Source: Candidatus Palauibacter polyketidifaciens
Lineage (GTDB): Bacteria; Gemmatimonadota; Gemmatimonadetes; Palauibacterales; Palauibacteraceae
DNA length: 44,409 nt
Reading direction: 5' to 3'
Assembly: GCF_947581785.1 (NCBI RefSeq)
Contig: NZ_CANPVO010000028.1
Coordinates: 1 to 44,409, forward strand
The notes below the pieces were generated by a model. The model ran no database searches and was not told the DNA's origin. It saw nothing but the letters and a program-made list of their open reading frames with translations. Position numbers and translations under genes: made by a program. Position 1 is the stretch's first letter; the number at the start of each line of letters is the position of its first letter. Positions 1-7,436 of the stretch are shown here, piece after piece.

Positions 1-236
1 TCGCGCAGCGCGTCACGGATCTTGTCCGCCAGCGGCGCGAACTGGTCGTCGACCATCACCACGCCATCGGGCCCCGACGACACGCCGATGTTGCCGCCGC
101 TCCCCACCAGCATCCAGACGCTGCCGGCGACATGCGTCGCCTCGATCTGGACGGCCGAGAAGTCACGCTGCGCGAGGACGGGGGCGGAAAAGAGAACAGC
201 GAAGAGGGCTGCAAGGAACAACGATCGGGTTTTCAT
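1..236 (-). CDS. Metallo-beta-lactamase-fold hydrolase, exported (N-terminal part only)
   Basis: The gene runs off the left edge, so only the first 78 codons are visible. The start is the ATG at 236, preceded by a strong AAGGAG with 8-base spacing. Residues 1-23 form a classical signal peptide (basic MKTR, hydrophobic core, cleavage near VLAQ). The mature start contains a segment like GSGGNIGVSSGPDGVVMVDDQFAP, matching the first beta-hairpin of MBL-fold proteins (the 'GGNIgvs.G.dGvvlVDdqf' pattern of exported MBL hydrolases). The HxHxDH zinc motif would lie beyond the edge, so activity cannot be judged. It is divergent from the acyltransferase at 397. Family assignment is moderately firm; the substrate is unknown. 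Confidence 0.7.
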   Translation of the reverse strand, partial: MKTRSLFLAALFAVLFSAPVLAQRDFSAVQIEATHVAGSVWMLVGSGGNIGVSSGPDGVVMVDDQFAPLADKIRDALR

Positions 237-387
237 GGAAAGTACTCCTTGACTACGGACGACGTGTAACGCCGGACGGGTACCGCCGGGCGCCCGAAGA
301 TGGGGCAGGGACAGGGCCAATGCCAACCTTGGCCTCCCCCGACCGAAGCGCCGGAACTCTTGACCTCCCCGCAATGCCTGAGGCACA

Positions 388-404
388 CTGCGCAAAATGC
401 GCAG
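388..404 (+). promoter_or_regulatory. Inverted repeat around the acyltransferase start codon
   Basis: CTGCGC (388-393) and GCGCAG (399-404) are perfect complements separated by AAAAT. The first two bases of the ATG at 397 fall in the loop. No Shine-Dalgarno sequence precedes it. The hairpin could expose or hide the start codon. It is short and may be coincidental. Confidence 0.25.
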
Positions 405-1086
405 CTATATCGTCTTTCTTCTTCTCTTCTCGATCAAGGTCGCGGCGAAGGCGCTCTGCCGGGTCCGGCTGGAGTGGCTCCGCGAGGACGACGATCCCTG
501 GGCGGACCTGCGCGTGCTCGCCCTGCTCAACCACACGAGTCTCTTCGAACCGGTCTTCCTCGCGGCGGTGCCCAGCCGCGTGCTCTGGCAACTCGCGACG
601 CACGGGGTCGTGCCACTCGCGGACAAGACTGCGGCTCGACCGATACTGGGACGGCTCTTCCTCCTCCTCGCCAAGCACGTGGTGCCGGTGACGCGCGAGA
701 AGGACGACACGTGGGAGGAGGTGCTCCGGCAGGTCCAGGATCCGGAGGCTGTGCTCCTCATCCTGCCGGAAGGACGGATGATGCGTCGCACGGGTCTGGA
801 TCTCCAGGGGAATCCCATGACGATCCGCGGTGGGATCGCGGACATTCTCAACGCGATGCCGGACGGCCGGCTGTTCATCGCCTACAGCGGCGGGCTTCAT
901 CACATTCAGGCCCCCGGGGAACGCTTCCCGCGGCCGTTTCGGAACGCCTGGCTGGGAGCCGAAGTCGTGGATATTCCGACGTACCGGGACCGACTCGGCC
1001 GAGGGCGTGACCCCGACGCCTTCAAGGCCGCGGTCATCGAGGACCTCACCCGACGCCGCGACGCGTACTGCTATCGCAACGGATGA
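397..1086 (+). CDS. PlsC-like 1-acylglycerol-3-phosphate acyltransferase family protein
   Basis: A 229-residue protein with an N-terminal hydrophobic segment (about residues 3-20) followed by an acyltransferase domain. The catalytic motif is visible as N45-H46-T-S-L-F-E51, an NHx4E variant of the NHx4D box of PlsC/LPLAT enzymes. The second block is LPEGRM at 123-128, the EGxR-type glycerophosphate-binding motif, followed by a basic and glycine segment near R144. Known family members transfer acyl chains to lysophosphatidate or related lysolipids at the inner membrane. The Glu in place of Asp and the short length suggest an atypical acceptor. There is no clear Shine-Dalgarno sequence, and the ATG sits inside a small inverted repeat (388-404). 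No lipid-synthesis neighbours are present. Confidence 0.72.
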   Translation: MRSYIVFLLLFSIKVAAKALCRVRLEWLREDDDPWADLRVLALLNHTSLFEPVFLAAVPSRVLWQLATHGVVPLADKTAARPILGRLFLLLAKHVVPVTREKDDTWEEVLRQVQDPEAVLLILPEGRMMRRTGLDLQGNPMTIRGGIADILNAMPDGRLFIAYSGGLHHIQAPGERFPRPFRNAWLGAEVVDIPTYRDRLGRGRDPDAFKAAVIEDLTRRRDAYCYRNG

Positions 1087-1104
1087 AGCCGGACGGGCGT
1101 CCCG

Positions 1105-2475
1105 TCAGTTGAAGCGGACGCGCCTCCAGCCACCATCGGGACCGAGGGCCCACGCCCGCCCGTCGATCGCGACGAGCGAGATGCGGCGCGCATTCCGAAT
1201 GTCGGCGAGGGGATTCGCCTCGAGGACGAGGAAGTCCGCGCGCTTCCCGATCTCGATCGTCCCCCGCTCGTGCAGTTGGCCGAGTTCTATGGCGCCGTTC
1301 CTCGTGGCCATGCCAAGAACATCGAGGGCGGGGATGCCCGCCTCCACGAGCAGCTGCATCTCACGGTGGAAACCCTCTCCCAGCGGCGTCGTCCGCGGAG
1401 CATCGGATCCCACGAGCAGGCGGACTCCGTGGCCGTGGAAGGTCTGGACCAGCGCTTCGGCCTTGGGCCACACCGCCTGAAGCGCGGTCCATTCGTCGTC
1501 GGACAGCGGCGTGCAGGGGGTGGCTTCCGCCGGACAGTCGAGCGGGGCGGACGCGCTGGCCAGCAGTGGCAGGAGGGCCGAGTCGTTTGAAAGGAGTGCG
1601 GTAACGGCGCGGTCGACGTCGGGTCCGTCCGGTTCCACCCGCTCCAGCCAGGCGATCCGGGCCGGGACCTGCCCGGCATCCGCGAGGGCCTCGAAGGATC
1701 CGCGTTCGCTCTCGGGAAGCAACTCGGGGTCGCCGGAGACGAGGGGACTCGCGACGGCGGACCCGGCGCGGAGCGCCAGCAGCCAGCCGCCAGCCCGGCG
1801 GTCGGCCCACAGGGGCACCTCCTCCTGGCGCGCGGCGCGGGCGATTGCTACCAGCCACGACGGGGGCACGCTCGAGGCGACGGAGACGAAGCCGGCCTCG
1901 TCCGAGGCCTGCCGCGCCACCTCGGCGACGGCGGCGGCTTCCGATTCCGGCACCACGCCGTGCGACGCGCTCCCGGCCTCGATGACGGGACCACCGACGT
2001 AGACGGTGGGAACCGGATCCTCGCCGAAGCTCCCGCGGCCCCGCTCCTCGAAGGCGGCCAGCGATGTGGCGCCGTCGCGCACCCCCGTAATCCCGGCGGC
2101 CAGGAGCGCCCGCAAGTCCTGCGTCGTCTCGGGTGAGGCGTGCGCGTCGATGAACCCGGGGATGAGGTAGGCGCCCGAGAGGTCCACGACGACGGTTCCA
2201 TCCGGGGCGGTCACGGAGCCCCGGGCACCGATATCCCGGATTCGACCGCCCCACACGAGGACCGAGGAAGCAGGCCGGGGTGGCCCTCCGCGGCCGTCGA
2301 TCACCGTCACATTGGTGAACAGCTCGGACTGCTGCGTGATGAACGTGTCCTGGCCGGCGCCGGCTAATCCGTCGGGGAGACCCGCCCCCGTCAGTATCGC
2401 CGGGATCGCGAGGAGAGGCCGCCGGACCCGCGTGCCGGTGCGTCGCAACTCAGACCCCGCCGGCCTGCGACCCAT
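1105..2475 (-). CDS. Exported amidohydrolase-superfamily protein with degraded metal site
   Basis: 456 residues if started at ATG 2475. A TTG at 2448, just after the upstream stop, would give a cleaner signal peptide beginning near RRTGTRVRRPLL. The fold is recognisable: N-terminal beta-sandwich (NVTVIDGRGGPP, VLVWGGRIRDIG), the strand-1 motif LIPGFIDAHAS, the strand-8 Asp in GSDAPRTTPLG, and the C-terminal signature (ATRNGAIELG, GTIEIGKRADFLVLEANPL). The usual metal ligands are mostly missing: HxH reads H112-A-S114, and the two histidines expected near residues 225-245 are replaced (LWADRR, AVASPL). It is therefore probably a non-hydrolytic relative, or an enzyme using one metal. It overlaps the end of the MscS gene upstream, so the two are probably co-transcribed. 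Confidence 0.75.
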   Translation of the reverse strand: MGRRPAGSELRRTGTRVRRPLLAIPAILTGAGLPDGLAGAGQDTFITQQSELFTNVTVIDGRGGPPRPASSVLVWGGRIRDIGARGSVTAPDGTVVVDLSGAYLIPGFIDAHASPETTQDLRALLAAGITGVRDGATSLAAFEERGRGSFGEDPVPTVYVGGPVIEAGSASHGVVPESEAAAVAEVARQASDEAGFVSVASSVPPSWLVAIARAARQEEVPLWADRRAGGWLLALRAGSAVASPLVSGDPELLPESERGSFEALADAGQVPARIAWLERVEPDGPDVDRAVTALLSNDSALLPLLASASAPLDCPAEATPCTPLSDDEWTALQAVWPKAEALVQTFHGHGVRLLVGSDAPRTTPLGEGFHREMQLLVEAGIPALDVLGMATRNGAIELGQLHERGTIEIGKRADFLVLEANPLADIRNARRISLVAIDGRAWALGPDGGWRRVRFN

Positions 2476-3538
2476 CCGCGGACCGGATGTAGAGTTCCCG
2501 CTTCGGGTAGGGGATCTCCACGCCGGCCTCCGCGAAGGCGCGGAGCGCCCTCTCGCTGATGTCGTCCGCGATGCGCCGTCGCGCCCTCGCCTCCACGACC
2601 CAGACGCGCAGTTGGAGGTTGACCTCGGACGGACCGAAGCTCCGGGCGATGACGATCGGCGCGGGATCGTCCTTGACGCCCTCGACGCCCAGGGCGATGT
2701 CCACCAGCAGCGACTTCGCCCGCTCGATGTCCGAGTCGTAGGCGACCGAGAAGGGGATTCGAAGCCGGATGTCCTGGCCGGACATCGTGTAGTTGACGAT
2801 GTCGCGCAGCATGAGCTGACTGTTCGGGACGACGATGACGAGATTGTCGGGATTGCGGATCTTCGTGGCCCGGAGCCCGATCTCGATCACGTCGCCCCAG
2901 GACCCTGTCTCATTGGGCGCGGTCCACAGTTCGATCCGGTCCCCGACCTGGAAGGGACGGTCGACGATGAGGAGCACGCCCGCGATCACGTTGGAGAGCG
3001 TGTCCTTGGCGGCGAGCGACAGGGCGAGACCCATGACGCCGGCGCCGGCGAGGAGAGGCGCGATGTTGATGCCCAGCTCCGCGAGCGCGAGGACGATGCC
3101 GAGGGCGATGACCGCAAAGCGAATCGCCTTGTTGATCATCGGGAGCGCCGTCTTGTCGAGCGGTGTCGAGGTGCGGGAGACGACCTCCGTCTCGATCGCG
3201 GTCAGGAGGTCTCCGACGAACCGGCTCAAGGGGAAGAAGAGAACGCCGATCCAGATCGCATAGACCCATTGGGCTGCGGTGGGCAGGGCCCAGATGTCCA
3301 GCAGGCGCCAGACGGCCAGGGCTCCGCTCGAGAGCAGCAGAACCTGGCGGAGCAACCGCACGGCCAGATCGTCGAGCTGCGTCTCGGTTCGCGTGACCCA
3401 ATGCCTTTGCGCGCGGCCCAGGACCATCAGGGCGATGAGGTAGACGAGTCCGGCGACCGCGATCACGATGAGGCTGGGCAGCCAGCGCGGAGCCATGAAG
3501 GCGACCGCTTCGCTCCAAAGTTGTGACAGTCTCTCCAT
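2450..3538 (-). CDS. MscS-family small-conductance mechanosensitive channel
   Basis: 362 residues. The ATG at 3538 is preferred over the adjacent GTG at 3541 because it is better spaced from the GAGGCGAGG-like Shine-Dalgarno. There are several N-terminal transmembrane helices, then the diagnostic pore helix and beta domain: LAGAGVMGLALSLAAKDTLSN (Ala/Gly-packed TM3), followed by VIAGVLLIVDRPFQVGDRIEL, a GDVIEIGLRATKIR segment and VVPNSQLM. The C-terminal alpha/beta domain follows and ends near IPYPKRELYI. Known members open on membrane tension and release osmolytes during hypo-osmotic shock. The gene overlaps the downstream amidohydrolase by 26 bases. Confidence 0.93.
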   Translation of the reverse strand: MERLSQLWSEAVAFMAPRWLPSLIVIAVAGLVYLIALMVLGRAQRHWVTRTETQLDDLAVRLLRQVLLLSSGALAVWRLLDIWALPTAAQWVYAIWIGVLFFPLSRFVGDLLTAIETEVVSRTSTPLDKTALPMINKAIRFAVIALGIVLALAELGINIAPLLAGAGVMGLALSLAAKDTLSNVIAGVLLIVDRPFQVGDRIELWTAPNETGSWGDVIEIGLRATKIRNPDNLVIVVPNSQLMLRDIVNYTMSGQDIRLRIPFSVAYDSDIERAKSLLVDIALGVEGVKDDPAPIVIARSFGPSEVNLQLRVWVVEARARRRIADDISERALRAFAEAGVEIPYPKRELYIRSADGSQAGGV

Positions 3539-3702
3539 CACGCCTCGCCTCTCTCAGGGTTCGCCCGCCACCGCGTGGCGCCCGCAGCCCCGCCGATGAT
3601 CGCCGCATGATCCCGCGCAGGATGGTATCGTAATGGTACCGTGGCAGCCTCCTCGCGGATAACTTGGGGGATCGAGCGGCAGGAATCGAACCGGGAGCGA
3701 TG

Positions 3703-4242
3703 ATGTTGAACGGAAAGTTCGGAAGGATCGGCATCGGAGCAGCCTCGATCGGCGTGGCGCTGCTCGCCGGCGGGTGCGCGCCGGATGCGTCGGCGGAAGA
3801 CGGACGGACGGCGGCCTCGACTCCCGCAAACGCCATGGTCGATGCGACGCTCGCCGCGACCATCGCCGAGACCCCGACGATCAAGGTCTACAAGTCTCCC
3901 ACCTGCGGGTGCTGCGCCCTTTGGGTGGACCACATGCGGGAGGCCGGGTTCGAACTCGACGTCGAGGACACCGACGACATGATCGATGTCAAAGTCGACG
4001 CGGGCCTGCCGCTCCAACTGCAGTCGTGCCACACGGCGCTTGTGGGCGGCTACGTGTTCGAGGGCCACATCCCCGCAGAGGTCATCGCCCGGTTCCTCGC
4101 CGAGAAGCCCTCCGCGAGCGGGCTCGCGGTGCCCGGGATGCCGATCGGGTCCCCCGGCATGGAGTTCGGCGACCGCGTCGATCCGTACGACGTGCTCCAG
4201 TTCGACGCCGCAGGCAACACGTCAATCTACGAGAGCCGTTGA
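3703..4242 (+). CDS. DUF411 metal-binding lipoprotein
   Basis: 179 residues from the ATG at 3703, which sits 5 bases after GGGAG; an ATG at 3700 is also possible. The N-terminus is a lipoprotein signal with lipobox LAGGC (Cys25), so the product is probably membrane-anchored in the periplasm. The DUF411 domain starts near residue 58: IKVYKSPTCGCC (Cys68, Cys70, Cys71), then W-x-x-H, a conserved QSCHTALVGGYVFEGHIP block (Cys109, His110, His122), and a closing GMPIGSPGMEFG. DUF411 proteins are usually linked to copper or other heavy-metal handling; the biochemical role is not settled. The next gene on the same strand, after an 86-base gap, is a ZIP-like membrane protein, which supports a metal-handling pair. 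Confidence 0.88.
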   Translation: MLNGKFGRIGIGAASIGVALLAGGCAPDASAEDGRTAASTPANAMVDATLAATIAETPTIKVYKSPTCGCCALWVDHMREAGFELDVEDTDDMIDVKVDAGLPLQLQSCHTALVGGYVFEGHIPAEVIARFLAEKPSASGLAVPGMPIGSPGMEFGDRVDPYDVLQFDAAGNTSIYESR

Positions 4243-4328
4243 CTTCGGTGGCCCGCCGAGCGGCCAGGCGGGGCACGGGAGATCGCTAACAACGAGTTCA
4301 ACCTGCAGCACGTAACGGTCCAGGTGGA

Positions 4329-4928
4329 ATGACCGCGCTCGTCGCTGCGCTCGTCGCGCCGGTGGCCGGAGTCCTCCTCTACGTCTGGCTACACAACCGG
4401 CCCCGGACCATGAAGCTGGTCGACACGATCGTCTTCGTGGCGCTGCCGTTGCTCGTCGCCTCGCAGGTCCTGCCGCATGTCTGGCGCGAGCGGCAGATCA
4501 CCCCTCTGCTCGCCGTCATCGCGGGCGTGGGCGTCCTCTACCTCATGGAGAAGATCTCCCACCGACTCGCCCGCCGAACGGACGATCTCGCGATCCTGCT
4601 CGGTGTTGCGTCGATGGTGCTGCACGCCCTCCTGGAGGGCGGCGCCCTGATGCCGGCCACCGTGAATGCCCCGTTCGCCTTCGCCGTCATCCTGCATCGG
4701 GTCGCCGTCGGGCTGCTGATCTGGTGGCTACTCGAGCCTCGGCACGGCGTCGTCGCGGCAGCCGGCGGCGTGGGGGCGATTCTGGCGGCGACGGCGATCG
4801 GCTTCGGGGCGGGGACGGAGATTCTGCCCGACGGGCACGCGGCCATCGAACTCTACCAGGCCTTCGTCGCGGGATCCCTGCTCCACGTCGTTTTTCACCA
4901 GGGGCGACGCGATCACAGTCACGACTGA
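4329..4928 (+). CDS. ZIP-like integral membrane protein (putative metal transporter relative)
   Basis: 199 residues, almost entirely hydrophobic, with about 7-8 predicted helices. The start is supported by AGGTGGA immediately upstream. Features like ZIP/ZupT transporters: VLPHVW (48-52), AGVGVLYLMEK (65-75), then H99-A-L-L-E103-G in the position of the TM4 HNxPEG motif and H123-R-V-A-V-G128 in the position of the TM5 HNxPEG motif, where the Glu is lost. A late helix has H186 and H190, and the tail ends HSHD. ZIP proteins move Zn, Fe or Mn into the cytoplasm. Partial loss of the binuclear site means transport is not assured. It lies downstream of the DUF411 lipoprotein on the same strand. Confidence 0.6.
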   Translation: MTALVAALVAPVAGVLLYVWLHNRPRTMKLVDTIVFVALPLLVASQVLPHVWRERQITPLLAVIAGVGVLYLMEKISHRLARRTDDLAILLGVASMVLHALLEGGALMPATVNAPFAFAVILHRVAVGLLIWWLLEPRHGVVAAAGGVGAILAATAIGFGAGTEILPDGHAAIELYQAFVAGSLLHVVFHQGRRDHSHD

Positions 4929-4957
4929 GGGCTCCCGGGCGCGATGCCGGGCAAGGC

Positions 4958-7237
4958 TCATCGCCTCGGTAACGTGCGCAACGGCCTCCCCCGGCCCCAC
5001 CTGCGGATCGGGTACCCGCACGAAGCCTCGGGCGCGGTGCCGGCGAGGAAGAGTTCGGGCTCCCCGCGGCAGCCCCAGCCCGCGCGCAGACCGGTCTCCG
5101 GCTGGATGTCTATCCACTCCACTCCCGCCGGCGCGCGGAATCCGCGGCCTCCGTGGGAGCCGAGAACGCGTATCATGAAATCGGCGAAGATCGGGAGCGC
5201 GGCCCTGGAGCCGGAAAGACCGATCGGCGTCCCGTCGTCGAACCCCACCCACACCCCCACCGCCAGTTCCGGCGTGTAGCCCACGAACCAGGCGTCACGA
5301 GAGCCGTTTGTCGTTCCGGACTTCGCCGCCACGGGACCGCGGTATCCCGCCTCGCGGACACCGCGTCCGGTCCCGCGCTCGACCACGCCGCGCAGCGCGG
5401 ACGTGATAAGGTACGCCTCCGCCGGGCTGATGACCGCGTCGCTGCGGCCCGCGGTCGTCTCCCGTATGGCACCGTCCCGGCCGAATACGGCGATCGCCGA
5501 ACGCGGCGGCGTGCGCCGACCCTCCGCGGCCAGCACCGCGTAGGCCGCCGTCAACTCGAGGAGCGTGACCTCGGAGGCGCCGAGCGCCAGACTCGGATAC
5601 GGCGCGAGCGGCCCCTCGATCCCGAGGCGGCGCGCGGTCTCGATGATTCTCCGGGGACCGACCGCCAGACCTAGGCGCGCAAACGGTACGTTGCGCGACC
5701 CTTCCAGCGCCTCGCGCAGTTTGATGGGTCCAAGGAACGCGCGGTCGGCGTTCGCCGGCTCCCACACGCCGGCTGGCGTATCGAGCGCGAGCGGTTCGTC
5801 CTTCAGCACGGAAGCCAGGGTGTAGGAAGGATCCGCTCCCGGTGTCAGGGCGGCCAGCGCCACGACCGGCTTGAAGGCGCTTCCCGGTTGACGTCGGGCG
5901 TCCGCGGCTCGATTGAACTGCGACTCGCCGTAGGAGCGACCGCCGACCATCGCCAGGATGTCGCCGGTCCGCGGGTCCAGGGCCACGAGCGCCCCCTGAA
6001 GCGGCGTGGCCTGTTCCGTCAGACGGGGACGGAGGCGCTCCATGCTGCGGATCCCATTTGACACGGCGGCCTCGGCCGCGCGTTGAAGCTCGGGGACGAG
6101 CGAAGAAATCACCGCTGGGCCGGCGCCTTCGGGGTTCAGCGAAGCATCGGCGGCAGCCAGCTCCCGCCGCATGAAATCCAGGTACCAGCGCGCATCGAAG
6201 TTCCGCTGCGGAGGACGTCGAATCTCCGGATCGGCTTCGAGTTCGGCGTCGTGGCGAGCGTCGTCCAGGTGTCCGACGGCGTGCATCTGCCGCAGCACCA
6301 CGTCGCGCCGGGCCCGGGCGCGCTCCGGGTGGCGGTGGGGCGAGTACACGTTCGGTCCCCTGACGATCCCGACCAGCATCGCCGACTGGCCCAACGTCAA
6401 CTCGGAGACGTCGCGACCGAAGTAGAACTGCGCGGCGCGCCCGAAGCCGTGGATGGCGGCCCCTCGATGCTGCCCGAGATAGATGTGGTTCACATAGGCC
6501 TCGAGCAGGCGCTGCTTGGAGAAACGTCGCTCCAGCGCCACCGCGATCGCCGCCTCGCGCACCTTCCGGAGCACGGTGCGATCCGTGGACAGGAAGAGCG
6601 TGCGGGCGAGTTGCTGCGTGATCGTGCTTCCCCCCTCCGCGACCCGCCGCTGCCGGAGGTTCGAGAGCGCGGCGCCGGCGATGCGGCGAAGGTCCAGCGC
6701 GCCGTGCTCATGGAAGCGGCGATCCTCCACCGTCAACAACGCGTCGACCAGGTGTCCCGGAACCTCGTCGAGCCGGACGGGCACCCGGTCCCGACTGCGC
6801 TCGCCGAGGGACGTCCCGATCACCTCGGGATCGAGCAGGAGGCGGGCGAGGTCGTTCCCCTCGACGTCCCGGATCGCGGAGATGCGCCCATTGCTCCGGA
6901 AGCGCACCCGCGCCTGAACGCCTGGCTCGAAGAGGCCGCCGAGACGAAGCGCGCGGCGCCCCACGAGAAGATCGCGGCCGCGCGCCCTGAACTCTCCGGT
7001 TTGCGGTGTTCCGCCGGAAACCGATCGGTAGCCGACCTTCTCCAGGTGGTCGATGATGCGTCGCGGATCCACCCGATCGCCGGCGCGGAGGGTCCACGGT
7101 CGCGCCAGGATGCGCGCCGGGGAGGAAGAGTCGAGGGCGTCGAACTCGCGTGCTACCCGGGCTTCGAAGACCAGATAGCCGAGGCCGGCGGCGAGAATCG
7201 CCGCGGCGAGGAGCATGAGCCGCCGGCCCCTGCGCAT
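4958..7237 (-). CDS. Class A penicillin-binding protein, PBP1B-like (glycosyltransferase plus transpeptidase)
   Basis: 759 residues from ATG 7237, with GAGAGGGAAG just upstream; the open frame extends further upstream but has no family signal there. One N-terminal membrane anchor (about 8-25) is followed by a UB2H-like domain (about 40-110; PARILARPWTLRAGD... HLEKVGYRSV). The GT51 domain (about 150-320) has E171-D-R-R-F-H-E-H, GGSTITQQLAR (202-212) and the KQRLLEAYVNHIYLG block. The transpeptidase domain has S453-A-F-K456, S514-R-N516 and K639-S-G-T. Known members polymerise glycan strands and cross-link peptidoglycan in the periplasm. UB2H is the docking site for LpoB in Proteobacteria. The gene is divergent from the TonB receptor. 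Confidence 0.95.
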   Translation of the reverse strand: MRRGRRLMLLAAAILAAGLGYLVFEARVAREFDALDSSSPARILARPWTLRAGDRVDPRRIIDHLEKVGYRSVSGGTPQTGEFRARGRDLLVGRRALRLGGLFEPGVQARVRFRSNGRISAIRDVEGNDLARLLLDPEVIGTSLGERSRDRVPVRLDEVPGHLVDALLTVEDRRFHEHGALDLRRIAGAALSNLRQRRVAEGGSTITQQLARTLFLSTDRTVLRKVREAAIAVALERRFSKQRLLEAYVNHIYLGQHRGAAIHGFGRAAQFYFGRDVSELTLGQSAMLVGIVRGPNVYSPHRHPERARARRDVVLRQMHAVGHLDDARHDAELEADPEIRRPPQRNFDARWYLDFMRRELAAADASLNPEGAGPAVISSLVPELQRAAEAAVSNGIRSMERLRPRLTEQATPLQGALVALDPRTGDILAMVGGRSYGESQFNRAADARRQPGSAFKPVVALAALTPGADPSYTLASVLKDEPLALDTPAGVWEPANADRAFLGPIKLREALEGSRNVPFARLGLAVGPRRIIETARRLGIEGPLAPYPSLALGASEVTLLELTAAYAVLAAEGRRTPPRSAIAVFGRDGAIRETTAGRSDAVISPAEAYLITSALRGVVERGTGRGVREAGYRGPVAAKSGTTNGSRDAWFVGYTPELAVGVWVGFDDGTPIGLSGSRAALPIFADFMIRVLGSHGGRGFRAPAGVEWIDIQPETGLRAGWGCRGEPELFLAGTAPEASCGYPIRRWGRGRPLRTLPRR

Positions 7238-7436
7238 CTTCCCTCTCGGCGAGCGCCGCCGCCGAGTCCTTCCTCCGTTTCTCACACCGTCTTTGACGCC
7301 TCGGGAGGACCAAGGGTTTCCACCGAGGCACCAGCTTGCTCGAAACCGTCGCGAACGCCTAACGTCCGCTGCCCGCGACGCGGCCTTTGCTGCTTTGGCC
7401 CTTGCCCCGCCCGGACCGGCGGGAGTCGGAGGAACC

